A DNA stretch of 64,000 bases, from positions 1-64,000 of the forward strand of contig JBEKPZ010000001.1 of the NCBI GenBank assembly GCA_049520215.1. Reading direction: 5' to 3'. A program made the position numbers and the translations under genes. The first letter of the stretch is position 1. Every line of letters begins with the position of its first letter. Origin of the DNA: Bog-159 sp049520215. GTDB taxonomy: Bacteria > Acidobacteriota > Terriglobia > Bryobacterales > Bryobacteraceae. Below, in pieces: positions 60,513 to 64,000 of this stretch. A model generated the notes under the pieces. It had not been told where the DNA came from. It was given only the letters and a program-made list of their open reading frames with translations, and made no database searches.

Positions 60513-62210
60513 TTAGAACTCCTGGGTGACTCGCATGACTTCCGCCACTGTGGTGGCGCCCATGCGGATCTTGCGCCAGCCGTCCTCGCGCAGGTTGCGC
60601 ATACCGTAGCGGCGGGCCGCCTGGGTCAGCGCGGCGGCGTCTTCATTGGCCATGATGCGCTGGCGCAGTTCGTCGTTCAACTCCATCATTTCGAAGATGC
60701 CCATGCGTCCGGTGTAGCCCGATCCGCCGCATTGTTCGCAACCGGCTCCGCGCCAGGTTTCCAGGCGCTCGCCTTCCGGCGAAATGGCCGTGCCCGAGGG
60801 AGTTTTGCAATTCGAGCAGAGCAGGCGCACCAGCCGCTGCGCCAGCACGGCCACCAGTGAAGAGGTCACCAGATAGTTTTCCACGCCCATGTCGGTGAGG
60901 CGGGTGATGGCGCTGGGCGCATCGTTAGTGTGCAGGGTGGAAAACACCAGGTGGCCGGTGAGCGCGGCGCGGATGGCGATGTCCGCGGTTTCGCGGTCGC
61001 GGATTTCGCCGACCATGATCACGTCCGGATCCTGGCGTACGATGTGGCGCAGTCCGGCGGCGAAGGTCAGCCCGATCTGCGGATTCACATGGATCTGGTT
61101 GATGCCATCCATCTGGTATTCGACGGGATCTTCGATGGTGATGATTTTCTTGTCCGGAATATTGATGCGCTTGAGCGCCGAATAGAGCGTAGTGGACTTG
61201 CCGCTGCCGGTGGGCCCGGTGACCAGGAAGATGCCGTGGGGCAGCGAAGTGAAATGCTCCATGCGAGCCAGCATGAAGTCGTCGAAGCCCAGGCGGCGGA
61301 GGTCGTAGAAGTTGCCGGCGGAGCGGTCGAGCAGGCGCATCACCACGCTTTCGCCGTAAAGGGTAGGCAGGGTGGAGACGCGCAAATCCACTTCGCGGCC
61401 GAGGATTTTGATCTTGATGCGGCCATCCTGAGGCAGACGGCGCTCGGCGATGTTGAGCTTGGCCATGAGCTTCAGGCGCGAGGTGACGGCGGCTTTCAAC
61501 TCGCGCGGCGGGGCCTCCTGGTTGAAGAGCACGCCGTCCACGCGAAAGCGCACGCGGAACTCCTTCTCAAAGGGCTCGATGTGGATGTCGCTGGCGCGGC
61601 GCTCGATGGCCTGCGCGATCATGGCGTTGACCAGCCGGATGACGGGCGCTTCGCTGGCCATGTCGCGCAGATGCTCGAGGTCTTCGTTGGCCTGCGCCGC
61701 GCCGACTTCGGCGTCGAAGGATTGCTTGGCGCTCTCGCCGTAGTGCTTGTCGATGGCGTCGAGGACTTCCTGTTCGGCGGCCAGTGCGGTTTCGATTTTC
61801 AGGCCGGAGAAGGCACGCACGGCCGCGATGGTGTCGAAATCCAGCGGATCGGCCATGGCCAGCGTGAGAGTGGAATCCTGGACAGCCAGCGGGAAGAAGC
61901 GGCACTGGCGCATGAAGCGTGCCGAAAGTCCTTCGAGTTCGGGCGCCGAGGGCGGCGGAGAATCCAAGGTGACCAGCGGCAGGGCGAGTTGTTCGGAGAG
62001 CGCCGCCAGCACGTCACGCAGCGCGATGAAGCCCATGTCCACCAGGATTTTCCCCAGCTTGTCGCCGCGTTCCTTCTGCAATTCGAGAGCGCGTTCGAGA
62101 TCTTCGGGTTGGATCAGGCGGCGGGCGATGAGCATCTCGCCCAGACGGGGCGTGCTTCGCACGCCGTGGCTGGTGACTGGTGGCTGGTGGTCGGTGGCTG
62201 GCGTGGCCAA
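60513..62210 (-). CDS. gspE: Type II secretion ATPase GspE
   Basis: Cytoplasmic hexameric ATPase that powers the secretion machine. N-terminal MshEN/T2SSE-N domain (RLGEMLIARRLIQPEDLERA, KLGKILVDMGF), then the C-terminal ATPase: Walker A GPTGSGKSTT, Asp box IITIEDPVEYQ, Walker B DVIMVGEIRDRETADIA, and His box HLVFSTLHTND. Zinc tetracysteine CSNC...CEQC near residue 470-510. Full-length (565). Codons 5-17 (ATDHQPPVTSHGV) come from a (CCAGCCA)n repeat shared with the gspK start. Follows the 62212 gene by 1 nt. Confidence 0.94.
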   Translation of the reverse strand: MATPATDHQPPVTSHGVRSTPRLGEMLIARRLIQPEDLERALELQKERGDKLGKILVDMGFIALRDVLAALSEQLALPLVTLDSPPPSAPELEGLSARFMRQCRFFPLAVQDSTLTLAMADPLDFDTIAAVRAFSGLKIETALAAEQEVLDAIDKHYGESAKQSFDAEVGAAQANEDLEHLRDMASEAPVIRLVNAMIAQAIERRASDIHIEPFEKEFRVRFRVDGVLFNQEAPPRELKAAVTSRLKLMAKLNIAERRLPQDGRIKIKILGREVDLRVSTLPTLYGESVVMRLLDRSAGNFYDLRRLGFDDFMLARMEHFTSLPHGIFLVTGPTGSGKSTTLYSALKRINIPDKKIITIEDPVEYQMDGINQIHVNPQIGLTFAAGLRHIVRQDPDVIMVGEIRDRETADIAIRAALTGHLVFSTLHTNDAPSAITRLTDMGVENYLVTSSLVAVLAQRLVRLLCSNCKTPSGTAISPEGERLETWRGAGCEQCGGSGYTGRMGIFEMMELNDELRQRIMANEDAAALTQAARRYGMRNLREDGWRKIRMGATTVAEVMRVTQEF

Positions 62211-62211
62211 T

Positions 62212-62739
62212 TTAGAACTCCCCCGTGCGGATGGCGGTTTCGCGCGTGGCGTTCGACAGCAGCTTCTGGCGCTCGGCCTGCATCACGATTTGGGAGGGAA
62301 GGCCACTATAGTCTTCCCAGGAGTAGTGGAACAGCGAAACCGCCAACACCACCTGTTCGCTGGGCGGCAGGTTCTCCAGCGAGGCGGCGGAAGCCACCAG
62401 CATCTCGCGCATCTGCTGCTTCAGCAACGGCAGGCGCTGGACTTTGCGGTCGTGAATGCGGGCGATTTCGATCTTGGTGAACGACTGACGAAACGGGGTG
62501 AGGTTGGGGCTGACAATCAGGTTCAACTCGACGCTGAAGACCGCGCCGTAGCCTTCCAGGTAGACCCCGCGCGTGGGGCCGAGAAGTTCGAAGGCGTCCG
62601 GCGTGTAGGCTCTGGCGAAGCGGCCGTCGAAATTCTTCTCCACGCTGGCAAGGGCGGCGCGCGCGATGCGGCCATGCGAAGCCGGCGGAGCCTCCTGGGC
62701 GGCAAAGAAGAATGCCAGCAGGACCGCCAGCACGTTCAT
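62212..62739 (-). CDS. Hypothetical exported protein between anti-sigma factor and gspE
   Basis: 175 residues, not recognised. Signal peptide MNVLAVLLAFFFAAQEAP. No transmembrane helix after it and no lipobox. Sequence is alpha/beta-like (NFDGRFARAYTPDAFELLGP, GYGAVFSVELNLIVSPNLTP) with a C-terminal helix (QIVMQAERQKLLSNATRETA). It overlaps the anti-sigma gene by 4 nt and ends 1 nt from gspE, so it belongs to this operon; a link to secretion or envelope stress is inferred only from that. Confidence 0.6.
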   Translation of the reverse strand: MNVLAVLLAFFFAAQEAPPASHGRIARAALASVEKNFDGRFARAYTPDAFELLGPTRGVYLEGYGAVFSVELNLIVSPNLTPFRQSFTKIEIARIHDRKVQRLPLLKQQMREMLVASAASLENLPPSEQVVLAVSLFHYSWEDYSGLPSQIVMQAERQKLLSNATRETAIRTGEF

Positions 62740-63341
62740 CGCACGTCCCCGTTGGCACTGCCGGCGTCGTTGCTGGCCAGAATCAGAGTGTTCATCCGTT
62801 TCTTCTCCACGTCGAGATATTCCTGGACGCGCACCATCATGGCCTGGGTCTCCAGTGCATGACGGGTTTCGGAAGCGGCCAGCAACTCGCGCGTCTGGCG
62901 GCCCTGGCGCGCTTCGCTCTCCGCCACGGCTTTGCCGACGGCGTCATTCACGCGCTTGGAAAAGTCCACCTCCAGTGCCGTGCGGCTTATAGCGGGAGCC
63001 GGCACGCTGGCTTGCGGAACGGGACGCGTGAGGGAGAAGACCAGCAAGGCAGCCGATAGCATGGCGGCCGAGGCGAAGCCCAATCGCGCGGCGGAGCCCC
63101 ACAGCGCGTCCCAACCGCGACGAAATGCGGAGGGTTGGAAGACCGGATCGGACACAAAACCGATGCGTTGCGGGATCTCTTCATCGGGCAGCGCGAGCAG
63201 CGCGGTCTCGGTGCCGCGCAGCCGGTCGAGTTCCTCGCGGCAATGGGCGCAGGTCTTGACATGGACTTCGGTCAGCCGGCGCTCGTTTTCGGCGAGATCC
63301 TTGAAATAATAGTCACGCAAATCGAATGGCGAACAACTCAT
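62736..63341 (-). CDS. Anti-sigma factor with zinc-finger head
   Basis: Membrane anti-sigma factor that holds its cognate sigma factor inactive. Zinc ligands C3, H27, C31 and C34 (HVKTCAHC) form the zf-HC2-type head; the membrane helix lies at about 93-113 (LGFASAAMLSAALLVFSLT). The outer part has a long charged helix (ARQGRQTRELLAASETRHAL, coiled-coil prone). It overlaps the sigma gene by 4 nt. A decayed homologous pair lies at 27850-28951. Confidence 0.85.
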   Translation of the reverse strand: MSCSPFDLRDYYFKDLAENERRLTEVHVKTCAHCREELDRLRGTETALLALPDEEIPQRIGFVSDPVFQPSAFRRGWDALWGSAARLGFASAAMLSAALLVFSLTRPVPQASVPAPAISRTALEVDFSKRVNDAVGKAVAESEARQGRQTRELLAASETRHALETQAMMVRVQEYLDVEKKRMNTLILASNDAGSANGDVR

Positions 63342-63904
63342 GACACACCTCGTGCTTTTACGGGAGCCAGTTCGTTTTTCAACAGGTCGAGCGCCGTGTA
63401 CAGCCGCGATTTCACGGTGGACACCGGGGCGGCCACGATCTCGGCGATCTCCTCGAATTTGAAGCCCTGGTAGATTTTGAGGATGACGGTCTCGCGCTGG
63501 TCGGCGGTGAGTTTGCGCAGCGCGCTCGAAACGGCCAGGGTCAATTCCACTGGAAAGACGGCATTGCCGCCCAGGGTGGCGGCGCCTTCCAGGGTTTCGG
63601 GGTGGAGTTCCTCGGTCTCGCCTTCGGGCCGCCGCTTGCGGAACAGCGAATAGGCCTCGTTATGGGCGATGCGGTAGAGCCACGGGGCAAACCGCGCCGG
63701 GTCATCCAGTTTGCGGAGATTCTGGTATGCCTTCAAGAAAACGTCCTGACTCAGGTCCAGAGCGTCCTCGCGGTTGGCGACGATGCGCAGCAGATAATTG
63801 TAGACGCGCCTCTCCCATCGGGAAATGAGCAGGTTATAGGCCTCGACATCTCCCCGGCGCGCCTTACGAATCAGGTCGGCATCCTCGACCGCCCGAAGAA
63901 TCAA
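63338..63904 (-). CDS. ECF-type RNA polymerase sigma factor
   Basis: Alternative sigma factor. Region 2: ALDLSQDVFLKAYQNLRKLD with the preceding VYNYLLRIVANRED. Region 4: LTADQRETVILKIYQGFKFE, EIAEIVAAPVSTVKSRLYTA. Length 188 is normal. The ATG at 63904 leads a run of genes reaching gspK, so this sigma factor may control the type II secretion operon; no such regulation is shown by the sequence. Its stop overlaps the anti-sigma start. The last 96 nt of the window should hold the operon promoter; I see no certain motif. Confidence 0.9.
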   Translation of the reverse strand: MILRAVEDADLIRKARRGDVEAYNLLISRWERRVYNYLLRIVANREDALDLSQDVFLKAYQNLRKLDDPARFAPWLYRIAHNEAYSLFRKRRPEGETEELHPETLEGAATLGGNAVFPVELTLAVSSALRKLTADQRETVILKIYQGFKFEEIAEIVAAPVSTVKSRLYTALDLLKNELAPVKARGVS

Positions 63905-64000
63905 AGCTCCGGCTCCATGTGAAAAGACGCCTCAGTGGCGGAAAAAGTCTGAAAGGTGCAGGAACTTCCAGTGTAGCGGATCTAGTGCAAGTGCCAGCGG

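Overview
This is a high-GC bacterial chromosome segment, most likely from an Acidobacteriota of the Bryobacterales/Solibacter type. That placement is inferred from gene families: a VWFA-related Acidobacterial-domain protein, a degraded ADOP-type MacB permease, a GloVer-repeat secreted protein, an Oar-like TonB-dependent receptor, and HTH and kinase proteins fused to PD40 beta-propellers. I saw no rRNA, tRNA, CRISPR array or prophage.

Layout. 0.1-3.5 kb: a frameshifted GloVer protein divergent from a membrane-bound HTH/beta-propeller regulator, with 10-bp-phased repeats between them. 3.6-10.2 kb: a HIT/CDH-like protein, altronate dehydratase uxaA, a PstI/BsuBI-like restriction-modification pair that appears to have landed at the 3' end of uxaA, and a Tat-exported class V aminotransferase. 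10.3-19.4 kb: mixed housekeeping genes (methyltransferase, RDD protein, DNA glycosylase, VWA protein, RmlD-like reductase, frameshifted metallopeptidase, hutH). 19.6-26.7 kb: TonB receptor, phytoene-dehydrogenase-like oxidoreductase, glgB. 27.0-33.0 kb: a decayed accessory zone with an ORF-less group II intron, dead sigma/anti-sigma genes, HigBA, a dead ADOP permease, an AAA ATPase/DUF4276 pair and a broken methyltransferase. 33.1-42.8 kb: a radical SAM protein with a PqqD-like tail and a small upstream peptide, a Ser/Thr kinase with beta-propeller, a stand-alone adenylation/carrier protein, a collagen-like secreted protein and a methyltransferase relic. 43.4-55.3 kb: a co-directional cluster of three multihaem c-type cytochromes (16, 4 and 11-12 haem sites), two NHL-repeat proteins, a parvulin-type PPIase, an outer-membrane beta-barrel candidate and a membrane/TPR protein, which looks like an extracellular electron conduit. 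55.4-63.9 kb: on the minus strand, an ECF sigma/anti-sigma pair followed by type II secretion genes gspE-F-G-H-I-J-K, interrupted between gspE and gspF by a REP-associated tyrosine transposase (RAYT).

The most unusual feature is a family of about 16 dispersed double-hairpin elements (stem 1, short GC/GCA spacer, stem 2, then GCCCCAC or GCCCTCCA). Stem sequences differ between copies but stay self-complementary, including compensatory changes in the copies flanking the RAYT gene. Two copies are read in frame as part of the prepilin leaders of gspJ and gspH. I interpret this as a REP/RAYT system that has spread through this chromosome.
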